A DNA stretch of 10,620 bases from Gammaproteobacteria bacterium (GCA_028817255.1 JAPPQA010000087.1:1-10620); one strand, 5' to 3'. Counted from the first letter of the stretch, positions 1 to 6,979 are shown. Notes: a model not told the origin generated them from the sequence alone. Numbers and translations are program-made.

Positions 1-181
1 GCCCTGGGCGGTGGAGCGATGGAGGCGCTTTCGATGCTCCCCCCACCGGCGCGACTTCGGGCTGGCGCCCTCGTCTTGCCGACTCCCCCTCAAGGGGGGA
101 GTGGTGCGTACGAAAGTGCGTAACGGTTCGCTCCCCGAGCAAGGGAAATGAAGAGCGCGAAATCCAGAGCGTACTACCTCG
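1..181. other. Non-coding region downstream of aceA
   Basis: I see no convincing coding frame here. The stretch holds one strong hairpin (82-102), a small GCTC/GAGC dyad near 131-140 and a short direct repeat of GTGCGTA (104-110 and 116-122). It lies downstream of aceA, which is read toward it. No run of T follows the hairpin on either strand, so it is not a textbook intrinsic terminator. Confidence 0.6.
82..102. repeat. Strong GC hairpin, possible terminator or dispersed palindromic repeat
   Basis: ACTCCCCC (82-89) pairs with GGGGGAGT (95-102), giving an 8-bp perfect stem, plus a T90/G94 wobble and a CAA loop. It sits about 130 bp past the aceA stop codon. The missing U tract argues against a standard Rho-independent terminator. 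It could still block exonucleases or be one copy of a dispersed intergenic palindrome; a whole-genome search would tell. Confidence 0.4.
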
Positions 182-238
182 GCCGGGCGGCGCTACTTGG
201 CCAGCGCGGCGCTACCTGGCCGGGGCGGCGCTACTTGG
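182..238. repeat. Three tandem 19-bp repeats spanning the aceA stop codon
   Basis: Three adjacent 19-bp units occupy 182-200, 201-219 and 220-238. They share the core GGCGCTAC(T/C)TGG and differ at only a few positions. The CTAC element recurs at 193, 212 and 231, exactly 19 bp apart; another CTACCT starts at 174, also in register, but its flanks no longer match. The unit at 220-238 contains the aceA stop codon (CTA at 231-233 on the plus strand). Because 19 is not a multiple of 3 and the first unit met in the reading direction holds the stop, added copies would not extend the protein. Confidence 0.75.
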
Positions 239-1595
239 CGGCGAACTTCTGGCCCTGCGGCTTCTCCTCGGCGCCTTCCTGAGCAGGCTGGAATTGGTGC
301 TCCTCCGTGGAGCCGCGCAGGGCCGCCACCGAGGCGTCCTCGCCGTGAATGGCAGTGGTCACGGCGTCGAAGTACCCGGCGCCTACCTCGCGTTGGTGAC
401 GAGTCGCCGTGTAGCCCTCCTGCTCCGAGGAAAATTCCCGCTCCTGCAACTCCACATAGGCAGCCATATGGCGCTCCGTAAAGCGCTTGGACAAATGGAA
501 CATGGAGTAGTTCAGGCTGTGGAAGCCTGCCAGCGTAATGAACTGGAATTTGTAGCCCATGGCCGCTAACTCCTCGTGGAAATTGGCGATGACCCGGTCT
601 TCCAGGTTGCGTTTCCAGTTGAAAGAGGGCGAACAGTTATAGGCCAGGATTTGATCCGGGTACTCCTTATGGATGCTCTCGGCAAAGCGCCTGGCGTAAT
701 CCAGATCCGGAGTGGGCGTCTCGCACCAGATCAGGTCGGCATACGGCGCGTAGGCCAGCCCCCGGGCCACCGCCGGTTCCAATCCGCAACGCGTCATGAA
801 GAAACCCTCGCGGGTGCGTTCCCCGGTCAGGAAGGGCTGGTCGCGCTCGTCCGTGTCGGAGGTAAGCATCCCGGCACCCTCGGCGTCCGTGCGGGCCATG
901 ATCACGGTGGGCACGTTCATCGCGTCGGCAGCCAACCGGGCGGCCTGCAATTTCTCCACTGCCTCCTGGGTAGGGACCAGCACCTTGCCGCCCATGTGGC
1001 CGCACTTCTTTGCCGAGGACAGTTGATCCTCCAAGTGAATGGCCGCGGCGCCCGCCTCGATCATGTGCTTGACCAATTCGAAGGCGTTCAACACGCCGCC
1101 AAAGCCGGACTCGGCGTCGGCGACAATAGGCGCGAACCAGTCTATGTAATCGCGGCCCTCGGCATGGTGGATCTGATCCGCGCGCATCAAGGTGTTGTTG
1201 ATGCGCCGGACCACCGTAGGCACGCTGTCCACCGGGTACAGAGACTGGTCCGGGTACATCTCCATGGCGCTGTTGGCGTCGCCCGCCACCTGCCAGCCGC
1301 TGAGGTAGATTGCGTCCAGCCCGGCCTTGACCTGCTGCAGAGCCTGGTTGCCGGTCATGGCTCCCAGGGCTTGCAGGTAGGGCCGTTCGTGCAGCATGCG
1401 CCAAAGTTTCTCCGCCCCGCGGCGGGCCAGCGTGTGCTCGACTTTCAGCGTGCCCTGCAGACGATAGACGTCTCTGGCGGAGTATGTGCGCTCGACGTCG
1501 CGCCAACGCTTGTTTTCCCGCCAGTCCCGCTCAATTTCCCGGACCGCTTCCGGGCAATTTGTCGGGCCGTTTCCACCATTCATGGATTGGTCCAT
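231..1595 (-). CDS. aceA: Isocitrate lyase (glyoxylate shunt)
   Basis: Cytosolic isocitrate lyase, which splits isocitrate into glyoxylate and succinate and lets cells grow on acetate or fatty acids. The protein (454 aa) follows the E. coli AceA pattern throughout: SLGALTG-like and SGWQVA segments near the N-terminus, the active-site KKCGHMGGK with catalytic cysteine at about residue 198, then ARTDAE, WCETPTPDL, YNCSPSFNW and GSTEE. The start at 1595 is preferred because AGGAGG lies 5 nt upstream; an in-frame ATG at 1667 would add 24 unlikely residues and lacks a good ribosome binding site. After GSTEEHQF, where E. coli AceA ends, there is a 19-residue hydrophilic extension (QPAQEGAEEKPQGQKFAAK). 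No aceB or aceK is adjacent. The gene is divergent from clpS. Confidence 0.95.
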   Translation of the reverse strand: MDQSMNGGNGPTNCPEAVREIERDWRENKRWRDVERTYSARDVYRLQGTLKVEHTLARRGAEKLWRMLHERPYLQALGAMTGNQALQQVKAGLDAIYLSGWQVAGDANSAMEMYPDQSLYPVDSVPTVVRRINNTLMRADQIHHAEGRDYIDWFAPIVADAESGFGGVLNAFELVKHMIEAGAAAIHLEDQLSSAKKCGHMGGKVLVPTQEAVEKLQAARLAADAMNVPTVIMARTDAEGAGMLTSDTDERDQPFLTGERTREGFFMTRCGLEPAVARGLAYAPYADLIWCETPTPDLDYARRFAESIHKEYPDQILAYNCSPSFNWKRNLEDRVIANFHEELAAMGYKFQFITLAGFHSLNYSMFHLSKRFTERHMAAYVELQEREFSSEQEGYTATRHQREVGAGYFDAVTTAIHGEDASVAALRGSTEEHQFQPAQEGAEEKPQGQKFAAK

Positions 1596-1644
1596 GACTA
1601 CCTCCTCATTGTCTTCGTCTCTGCGCTGATTTGCCCCACGGCAA

Positions 1645-1659
1645 GCGAATACGATTCGC
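1645..1659. promoter_or_regulatory. Perfect dyad GCGAAT-ACG-ATTCGC in the aceA leader
   Basis: Two 6-bp arms are separated by 3 bp, about 50 bp upstream of the aceA start codon. The dyad could be a repressor operator or form a small mRNA hairpin near the ribosome binding site. I cannot match it to a known regulator, so its role is inference. Confidence 0.35.
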
Positions 1660-1904
1660 CTTTCCATTAGAACCCCTGCTGCTGACGCACCGCAGGGAAA
1701 CTGCCGAGTTGCAACACTACGGCCTTGTGTACCTATGGCCGAGTATCGGGGCGCACTTTACGCGGCAGTGCACCATATGGCAAGGGGTAAGGCAAACCGA
1801 AAGGCATAAAAGCGCGTGGAAAGCCCTTACGGACGGCAATTCCGGGGATCTGCGCATTCAGTCTCCGCGGCAGGGCGAAGAATGAAGCTTTGCCTGCCCG
1901 AAAA

Positions 1905-1917
1905 TAATAAAATGATT
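1905..1917 (-). promoter_or_regulatory. Possible IHF-like site at the aceA promoter
   Basis: Read on the minus strand, AATCATTTTATTA differs at one position from the IHF consensus WATCAANNNNTTR and is flanked by further A/T tracts. It overlaps the transcription start expected from the aceA promoter candidate. IHF is known to act at the E. coli aceBAK promoter, which makes the match interesting, but A/T-rich DNA gives such matches by chance. Confidence 0.25.
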
Positions 1918-1919
1918 GA

Positions 1920-1948
1920 AAAATAACCACTTACAAAAATATGTGCAA
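1920..1948 (-). promoter_or_regulatory. Candidate sigma70 promoter for aceA
   Basis: On the minus strand TTGCAC (1948-1943) is followed after 17 bp by TATTTT (1925-1920), inside the AT-rich core. Transcription would start near 1913, giving an aceA leader of about 320 nt. It is the best-spaced candidate I found upstream of aceA, but A/T richness raises the chance of a false match. Confidence 0.4.
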
Positions 1949-2035
1949 AATGTTTCGCAGAACAGAAGCGAACAAGGCCCGGCGGATGTCCGGCGGAGCT
2001 GTTGGGAGGGGAACTGCGCGACCGCCGCCTCTGTG

Positions 2036-2066
2036 TTGCCAGGCCGCGGACGTACTAAGGTATAAT
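2036..2066 (+). promoter_or_regulatory. Promoter of clpS-clpA with perfect TATAAT
   Basis: TTGCCA (2036-2041) and a consensus TATAAT (2061-2066) are 19 bp apart, a long but usable spacing. The -10 ends only 7 nt before the clpS ATG at 2074, so transcription would start at or within a base or two of the start codon, giving a leaderless message. If the true start is the in-frame GTG at 2146, this promoter gives an ordinary leader of about 70 nt. Confidence 0.6.
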
Positions 2067-2073
2067 TCCCGGC

Positions 2074-2430
2074 ATGACGGTTCGTCGTAAAAATTTTCCG
2101 GTCAAAGGGCTTCCGGAGGGGCCTGCTGAAGATCGCGGAGAGGACGTGGCGACCCTGAAGACCCCGCCGCAATTGCAACGCCCTCCCCTCTATCAAGTCA
2201 TCCTGCTTAACGACGATTACACCCCCATGGCCTTCGTCGTCTCGGTGCTGGAGAATTTCTTCGGCAAGGACCGGCACAGCGCCGTCCGGATCATGCTGGA
2301 GGTGCACAACAGCGGTCGCGGCAGCTGCGGGACATTCAGCCACGACGTGGCGGAGACCAAAGTAGCCGAAGTGAACCGCCACTCGCGTCGGAGCAGGCAC
2401 CCGCTGCTCTGCATCATGGAACAGGCCTGA
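2074..2430 (+). CDS. clpS: ATP-dependent Clp protease adaptor ClpS
   Basis: ClpS is the cytosolic N-recognin: it binds proteins with bulky hydrophobic N-terminal residues and delivers them to ClpA. The 118-aa product has the full family core: LYQVILLNDDYTPM (about 39-52), with the N46-D47-D48 motif of the N-degron pocket, H78 in MLEVH (equivalent to E. coli H66), SCGTF, ETKVAEVN and the terminal HPLLCIMEQ. The first 38 residues are variable, as usual in the family, and form the tail thought to enter the ClpA pore. ATG 2074 gives a typical length but has no Shine-Dalgarno sequence. GTG 2146 is preceded by GGAG and would leave a 94-aa protein with a short tail. clpA follows after 26 nt, so the two are very likely one operon. 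Confidence 0.95.
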   Translation: MTVRRKNFPVKGLPEGPAEDRGEDVATLKTPPQLQRPPLYQVILLNDDYTPMAFVVSVLENFFGKDRHSAVRIMLEVHNSGRGSCGTFSHDVAETKVAEVNRHSRRSRHPLLCIMEQA

Positions 2431-2456
2431 GGCGAAAGCCCCAGCGGGAAATCCGA

Positions 2457-4757
2457 ATGCTGGACCGGGCCCTTGAATCTACGCTGAACCAAGTGCTGCA
2501 ACGGGCTCAGGCGCAACGTTGCGAATACGTAACCGTCGAGCACCTGTTGCTGGCATTGCTGGAGAACGCGGATGCAGCCGAGGCTTTGAGCGCCAACGGG
2601 GCAAACCTGACGGAATTGCGCCAGCAACTGGAACAATACCTCGAGGAACATTCGCCGCAGTTCCCGCTCAACGAGTGGCGGGATACGCGACGCACCCTGG
2701 GCTTCCAGCGGGTATTGCAACGGGCCCTGTTCCAGGTCCAGTCCGCCGGCAAGAAGGAGGTCACCGGGGCCAATATCCTGGCCGCGATCTTCAGCGAACG
2801 AGAGTCGCATGCGGTGCACTTCCTCGCCAAACAGAACATCCACCGCATGGACATCCTCAATTACATCTCGCACGGCATCGCCCGGCACGGCAGCGACGGA
2901 CTCGGCGCCCGGGTCGGGGACGCCCCCGCACGGGAGTCCCAGCCCTCGGAAAGCTCTACAAACCCCCTGGACCTGTACACGGCGAATCTAACGGAACTGG
3001 CCAGACAGGGTCGCCTCGACCCCTTGATCGGGCGCCGGCAGGAGTTGCGGCGCACCATCCAGATCCTGTGCCGCCGCAGCAAGAACAACATCCTCTATGT
3101 AGGCGAGGCCGGCGTCGGCAAGACTGCCCTGGCGGAGGGGCTGGCGGCGAGCATCGTCGCCGGAGAAGTGCCGCAAACACTGGAGAAAAGCGCCCTCTAC
3201 GCGCTCGATCTGGGGGCGCTGCTGGCCGGCACCAAGTACCGGGGAGATTTCGAGAAGCGCCTGAAGGCTGTGCTCGCCGGGCTTGCCAGCGGCGACGAGG
3301 TCGCGATCCTGTTCATAGACGAGGTGCATACCATCATCGGCGCCGGCGCCGCCTCGGGCGGCGTCATGGACGCCTCTAATTTGATCAAACCGGTGCTGAC
3401 CTCCGGGGAATTCCGCTGCATCGGCGCAACCACCTACCAGGAGTTCCGCGGCATCTTCGAGCGGGACCGGGCGCTCGCCCGCCGCTTTCAGAAAATTGAT
3501 GTCGCCGAACCCTCCATCGGCGAAACCGTGAAGATCTTACAAGGGCTAAAGGATCGTTTTGAGAAGTTTCACAACGTCCGCTACAGCAGCCAGGCCCTGT
3601 GCGGCGCCGCAGAGTTGACGGCGCGCCACATTAATGACCGCCACCTGCCTGACAAGGCCATAGACGTTATTGACGAGGCCGGGGCGGCGCAGCAACTGCT
3701 GCCCCCGTCACGGCGCAAGAAGGTGATCCGAACCCGGGAGATCGAAGACATCGTCGCCCACGCGGCCCGCATCCCGCCGAAGACGGTCAGCATCAACGAC
3801 AAAGAGCTGCTGGCGGGGCTGGAGCACGACCTGCGGCTCACCATTTTCGGGCAGGACCACGCTATAGACACTCTCGCCACAACCATCAAGATGTCGCGGG
3901 CCGGCCTGGGAGACCCCGAGCGCCCCATCGGCTGCTTCCTGTTCGCAGGCCCCACTGGCGTCGGCAAGACGGAGCTGGCTAAACAGCTCGCCCACATCAT
4001 GGGGATTGACCTGGTCCGCCTCGACATGTCCGAATACATGGAACAACACACCGTGTCACGCCTGATCGGTGCGCCGCCGGGCTACGTCGGCTATGAGAAC
4101 GGCGGGCTGCTGACCGATCTCATCGGCAAGCATCCGCACTCGGTGCTGCTACTGGACGAAATCGAGAAGGCGCATCCCGATATCTTCAGTCTGCTGTTGC
4201 AGGTGATGGACCACGGCACGCTCACCGACACCAATGGCCGCCAGGCCATCTTCCGCAACGCGGTCTTTATCATGACCACGAACGCGGGAGCCGAGCGGAT
4301 GGGGCGGCCCTCTGTAGGCTTTAACGCGCAAGACCCCAGTCACGACTCGATGGAGGCCATCCGCAAAACTTTCACGCCCGAGTTCCGCAACCGCCTGGAC
4401 GCCATCATCCAATTCCAGCCACTGGCCGAGAAGGCCATCCTGGAAGTGGCTCGCAAACTGCTGATCGAACTTGAGTCGCAACTCCTGGACAAGAAGGTCA
4501 CGTTGGAAATCGAAGACTCGGCCCTGCACTGGCTGGCCGAACACGGCCACGACCCGGTTATGGGCGCCCGCCCCATGGGGCGGTTGATCCAGGAGCAGGT
4601 GCGCAAACCGCTGGCCGAAGAACTCCTGTTCGGACAACTGAGGAAAGGCGGGCGGGCGAGCGTTGCCGCCACCGGTGCGGGCATGGACATCAAAGTCGCT
4701 ACGGAAGAGAAACAGGCAGAAGAAGAGTTGGAAGAAACCGGAAGCGCCCGGGACTAA
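2457..4757 (+). CDS. clpA: ATP-dependent Clp protease ATP-binding subunit ClpA
   Basis: AAA+ unfoldase that pairs with ClpP and takes substrates from ClpS. At 766 aa it matches E. coli ClpA (758). It has an N-domain (about 1-145; MTVEHLLLALL-like segment and RVLQRALFQVQSAG), then two AAA+ modules. The first has Walker A GEAGVGKT (216-223, K222) and Walker B ILFIDE (D288-E289); the second has Walker A GPTGVGKT (498-505, K504) and Walker B VLLLDE (D567-E568). The pore loop KYRGDFEKR, DRALARRFQK, GYVGYENGG and GARPMGRLIQ are all present. The ClpP-docking loop reads VGF at 620-622 where E. coli ClpA has IGL. The C-terminus is a glutamate-rich tail. Start ATG 2457 aligns with the E. coli N-terminus; the GGGA upstream is a weak ribosome binding site. 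No stop or frameshift was seen. Confidence 0.97.
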   Translation: MLDRALESTLNQVLQRAQAQRCEYVTVEHLLLALLENADAAEALSANGANLTELRQQLEQYLEEHSPQFPLNEWRDTRRTLGFQRVLQRALFQVQSAGKKEVTGANILAAIFSERESHAVHFLAKQNIHRMDILNYISHGIARHGSDGLGARVGDAPARESQPSESSTNPLDLYTANLTELARQGRLDPLIGRRQELRRTIQILCRRSKNNILYVGEAGVGKTALAEGLAASIVAGEVPQTLEKSALYALDLGALLAGTKYRGDFEKRLKAVLAGLASGDEVAILFIDEVHTIIGAGAASGGVMDASNLIKPVLTSGEFRCIGATTYQEFRGIFERDRALARRFQKIDVAEPSIGETVKILQGLKDRFEKFHNVRYSSQALCGAAELTARHINDRHLPDKAIDVIDEAGAAQQLLPPSRRKKVIRTREIEDIVAHAARIPPKTVSINDKELLAGLEHDLRLTIFGQDHAIDTLATTIKMSRAGLGDPERPIGCFLFAGPTGVGKTELAKQLAHIMGIDLVRLDMSEYMEQHTVSRLIGAPPGYVGYENGGLLTDLIGKHPHSVLLLDEIEKAHPDIFSLLLQVMDHGTLTDTNGRQAIFRNAVFIMTTNAGAERMGRPSVGFNAQDPSHDSMEAIRKTFTPEFRNRLDAIIQFQPLAEKAILEVARKLLIELESQLLDKKVTLEIEDSALHWLAEHGHDPVMGARPMGRLIQEQVRKPLAEELLFGQLRKGGRASVAATGAGMDIKVATEEKQAEEELEETGSARD

Positions 4758-4793
4758 GGAGCCCGGCATGCTGCGCGATACCGGGGCAATGAA
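4758..4793. other. Convergent gap between clpA and lolD with a weak hairpin
   Basis: The 36 bp between the two convergent stop codons contain CCCGG (4762-4766) and CCGGG (4781-4785), a 5-bp stem with a 14-nt loop. There is no T run on either strand. It may help end transcription from both sides, but this is not strongly supported. Confidence 0.25.
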
Positions 4794-5534
4794 TTACGCT
4801 TCCCCTGCCGAAACCAGCACTCCGTCCCGCAGTTCCAGCACTCGTTGCATACCCGCCGCCAGACTCTCGTTATGGGTCGCCAACACCAGACCAACGCCAT
4901 GGTCGCGTTGCAACTCCAGCAACTGCCGAAAAACCTGCTCGGCATGAAAGCCGTCCAGGTTGCCAGTGGGCTCATCCGCCAGCAGACAACGCGGCCGGGC
5001 AACCAGGGCGCGGGCAAGCGCAGCCCGCTGCCGTTCCCCGCCGGATAACTCTCCCGGCCGGTGCTCCAGGCGCCGCTCCAGGCCCACTTGGCACAGCGCC
5101 TCGCGGGCGCGGGCCCGCGCCGCCGCGGCCGGGTTGCCGGCGATGAGCAGCGGCAAGCTGACGTTCTCCAGGGCGGAAAACTCCGGCAACAGATGGTGAA
5201 ACTGATAGACAAAACCCAGAAAGCGGTTGCGGAGCCGGTCCCGCTGCTGTTCGCTGCCCACTGACGCCGGGCGCCCGGCGATCCGCACTTCGCCGCCGCT
5301 AGCCCGGTCCAGGCCGGCCAGCAGATACAGCAACGTGCTCTTCCCCGACCCGGACGCGCCGACGATGGCCACCGACTCTCCGGCTTGCAGCCGCAGATCC
5401 ACGCCGCGCAGGACTTCGACCCGTTCGGGGCCCTGGCGGAATTCCTTCCTCAACCCCTGGCAGGAGAGGACGGCCCCTTCGATTGCAGCGTCTTCGCTCA
5501 TAGCGCTCATCGCTTCTTCATTCCTGAGATTCAT
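4794..5534 (-). CDS. lolD: Lipoprotein-releasing ABC transporter ATPase LolD
   Basis: Cytoplasmic ATPase of the Lol complex, which powers release of outer-membrane lipoproteins from the inner membrane to LolA. Motifs in order (246-aa form): Walker A GASGSGKST (59-67), Q-loop with the LolD-typical YQFHHLLPEF (Q111), signature LSGGERQR (163-170), Walker B CLLADEPTGNLD (D187-E188) and H-loop ATHN (H221). The downstream VTHD of many relatives reads ATHN here. ATG 5534 overlaps the permease stop codon as ATGA, suggesting translational coupling, but lacks a ribosome binding site. ATG 5510 (238 aa) or 5501 (235 aa) would be closer to E. coli LolD (233 aa) and lies after a purine-rich stretch, so the start is uncertain. 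It is the last gene of a two-gene operon. Confidence 0.95.
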   Translation of the reverse strand: MNLRNEEAMSAMSEDAAIEGAVLSCQGLRKEFRQGPERVEVLRGVDLRLQAGESVAIVGASGSGKSTLLYLLAGLDRASGGEVRIAGRPASVGSEQQRDRLRNRFLGFVYQFHHLLPEFSALENVSLPLLIAGNPAAAARARAREALCQVGLERRLEHRPGELSGGERQRAALARALVARPRCLLADEPTGNLDGFHAEQVFRQLLELQRDHGVGLVLATHNESLAAGMQRVLELRDGVLVSAGEA

Positions 5535-6775
5535 TCATGGCGCAAGACCCGCGCCGGCTCGACGGTGGCGGCATGCCAGGCGGGATAGAGCGTGGCAACC
5601 ACCCCCAACAGAAAGGCGGCAACACCGACACCCAGCACGTCTCCCCAGCGCAGGTCGGAAGGCAACTGGCTGATGTAGTAGATCTCCGGCGACAGAAAAC
5701 GCACCTGGAAGAATTCCTCTATCGCTTGTACCAGGCTTTCCACATTCAGGGCCAGCCAAATACCGGCCAGCCCCCCCAGCAGGATGCCCAAAACGGTGAT
5801 GCAAAGCCCCTGGGACACAAAGATCGCCAAGATGCTGCCGCGCGACGCACCCATAGAGCGAAGCACGGCGATCTGCGCCTGCCGGTCGGTCACGGCGATC
5901 ATCAACATGGCGACGATGTTGAACACCGCCACGGCGACGATCAGCATCAGAATCACGAACATCACGGTCTTCTCGGTGCGCAGGGCACGGAAGAAGCTGA
6001 CATGCCGCTGCGTCCAGTCCACCACGAAATAACTCTCGGGAAAGGCTTGCAGGATCCGGCGCGTGGTAACAGGGGCGCTCATCAAGTCAGTGGTCAGGAC
6101 ATTGAGCCCGCCCACCCCCTGCCGGCGGTAGAGCCGACGGGCATCCTCCAGGTGGATCAACGCCAGCGAGCTGTCGAACTCGTACATACCGGCATCGAAG
6201 ACCCCGACCACGCGAAAGCGCCGCAGACGGGGCAGCACGCCCGTGACGCCGAAACGCAACTCCGGCGTCGCCAGCGTCACCATATCGCCGGGGGCAACGC
6301 GCAGCGACTCTGCCAGCGCTTTCCCCAGGACAATGCCAAACTCCCCCGGCTGCAGGTCGGCCAAGGCGCCCGCGACGATTTTGCGGTCCACGAAGGACAC
6401 GCCTCGTTCCCATTCGGGCTCGATGCCGCGTACCAACACCCCCTGCACCTGCCTGCCATGGATCAACATCCCCTCGCCGTTCAGTAGCGGTGCGACGCCC
6501 ACGATCTCGGGGTGACTCAACAGCCGGTCCGCCACCTCGCGCCAATCGGACATCGCTTCTTCCCGCACATATACGGTGGCATGGGCGACCATGCCCAAGA
6601 TGCGCTCGCGCAACTCTCTTTCGAAGCCGTTCATGACCGAGAGCACGACCAACAGGGCTGTCACGCCCACAGCCAGCCCGAGGATCGAGATCAACGTGAT
6701 CAGCGAGACGAAGCCTCGTTTGCGCCCCGCGCGAGCATAGCGGAGAGCGATAAATATCTCGTAAGGTCGAAACAT
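5531..6775 (-). CDS. lolC: Lipoprotein-releasing ABC transporter permease, LolC/LolE family
   Basis: Inner-membrane permease of the Lol lipoprotein exporter. From ATG 6775 the protein has 414 aa, like E. coli LolC (399) and LolE (414), and starts with the typical MFRPYEIFIALRYARA. Four membrane segments are visible: about 22-48, 270-295, 313-343 and 378-398, with a large periplasmic domain between the first two. SVMNGFERELRERILG after TM1 and TLYPAWHAATVEPARVLRHE at the end are family hallmarks. LPSDLRWGDV near 371-380 looks LolE-like, so the protein mixes LolC and LolE features. No second permease gene is adjacent, so it may act as a homodimer (the LolF arrangement), or a partner is encoded elsewhere. 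An upstream in-frame start at 6913 would add 46 arginine-rich residues and is unlikely. The stop overlaps lolD by 4 nt. Confidence 0.93.
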   Translation of the reverse strand: MFRPYEIFIALRYARAGRKRGFVSLITLISILGLAVGVTALLVVLSVMNGFERELRERILGMVAHATVYVREEAMSDWREVADRLLSHPEIVGVAPLLNGEGMLIHGRQVQGVLVRGIEPEWERGVSFVDRKIVAGALADLQPGEFGIVLGKALAESLRVAPGDMVTLATPELRFGVTGVLPRLRRFRVVGVFDAGMYEFDSSLALIHLEDARRLYRRQGVGGLNVLTTDLMSAPVTTRRILQAFPESYFVVDWTQRHVSFFRALRTEKTVMFVILMLIVAVAVFNIVAMLMIAVTDRQAQIAVLRSMGASRGSILAIFVSQGLCITVLGILLGGLAGIWLALNVESLVQAIEEFFQVRFLSPEIYYISQLPSDLRWGDVLGVGVAAFLLGVVATLYPAWHAATVEPARVLRHE

Positions 6776-6785
6776 CAAGACGGGG

Positions 6786-6816
6786 ATTATATGCCCTCCT
6801 GCCCTCCGTCGCGCAA
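6786..6816 (-). promoter_or_regulatory. Promoter of the lolC/E-lolD operon with perfect TATAAT
   Basis: On the minus strand TTGCGC (6816-6811) and consensus TATAAT (6791-6786) are 19 bp apart. The -10 ends 10 nt before the ATG at 6775, so the transcript would carry only about 3-4 nt of leader. The AGGAGG at 6798-6793 lies upstream of the -10 and so cannot be on this transcript. The layout closely mirrors that at clpS. Confidence 0.55.
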
Positions 6817-6957
6817 AGGAGCGGCGGGCGCCGGTTCTCCCCGCCGCCGCGCGGAATCGCAGGCGCCTCGCGGCCCGCCTGCCGACACGGCACAGCGTCG
6901 GTACGGCAGACAAAGCTCAGACTGCACCGGCGGCCGCGGCAGGTTAATATGCGCGAG

Positions 6958-6979
6958 GCGCCCCACCGGGCAGGGGCGC
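6958..6979. promoter_or_regulatory. GC hairpin just upstream of the tsaB start
   Basis: GCGCCCC (6958-6964) pairs with GGGGCGC (6973-6979) around an 8-nt loop, ending 16 nt before the tsaB GTG. If transcribed, it would sit close to the ribosome entry site and could limit translation. No T tract follows, so it is not a clear terminator. Confidence 0.35.

Larger units (their letters stand above)
1596..2073. other. aceA-clpS divergent intergenic region
   Basis: This 478-bp region holds the control signals of two divergent genes and no credible gene. The centre (about 1899-1965) is strikingly AT-rich compared with the GC-rich flanks. I see a candidate aceA promoter (1920-1948), a possible IHF-type site (1905-1917), a perfect 6-3-6 dyad near aceA (1645-1659) and a clpS promoter at the right end (2036-2066). 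A GGCAGG/CCTGCC pairing also brackets roughly 1869-1899. A 65-codon minus-strand frame inside it starts at a GTG with no recognisable ribosome binding site and was not accepted. Confidence 0.7.

Noticed and set aside
576..1670. Long plus-strand open frame of 364 codons opposite aceA
   Set aside because: It is the antisense shadow of the well-conserved isocitrate lyase gene; its translation shows no recognisable family and no ribosome binding site.
1733..1930. Minus-strand 65-codon frame in the aceA leader as a leader peptide
   Set aside because: It begins with a GTG without a ribosome binding site, overlaps the proposed promoter and has unremarkable composition.
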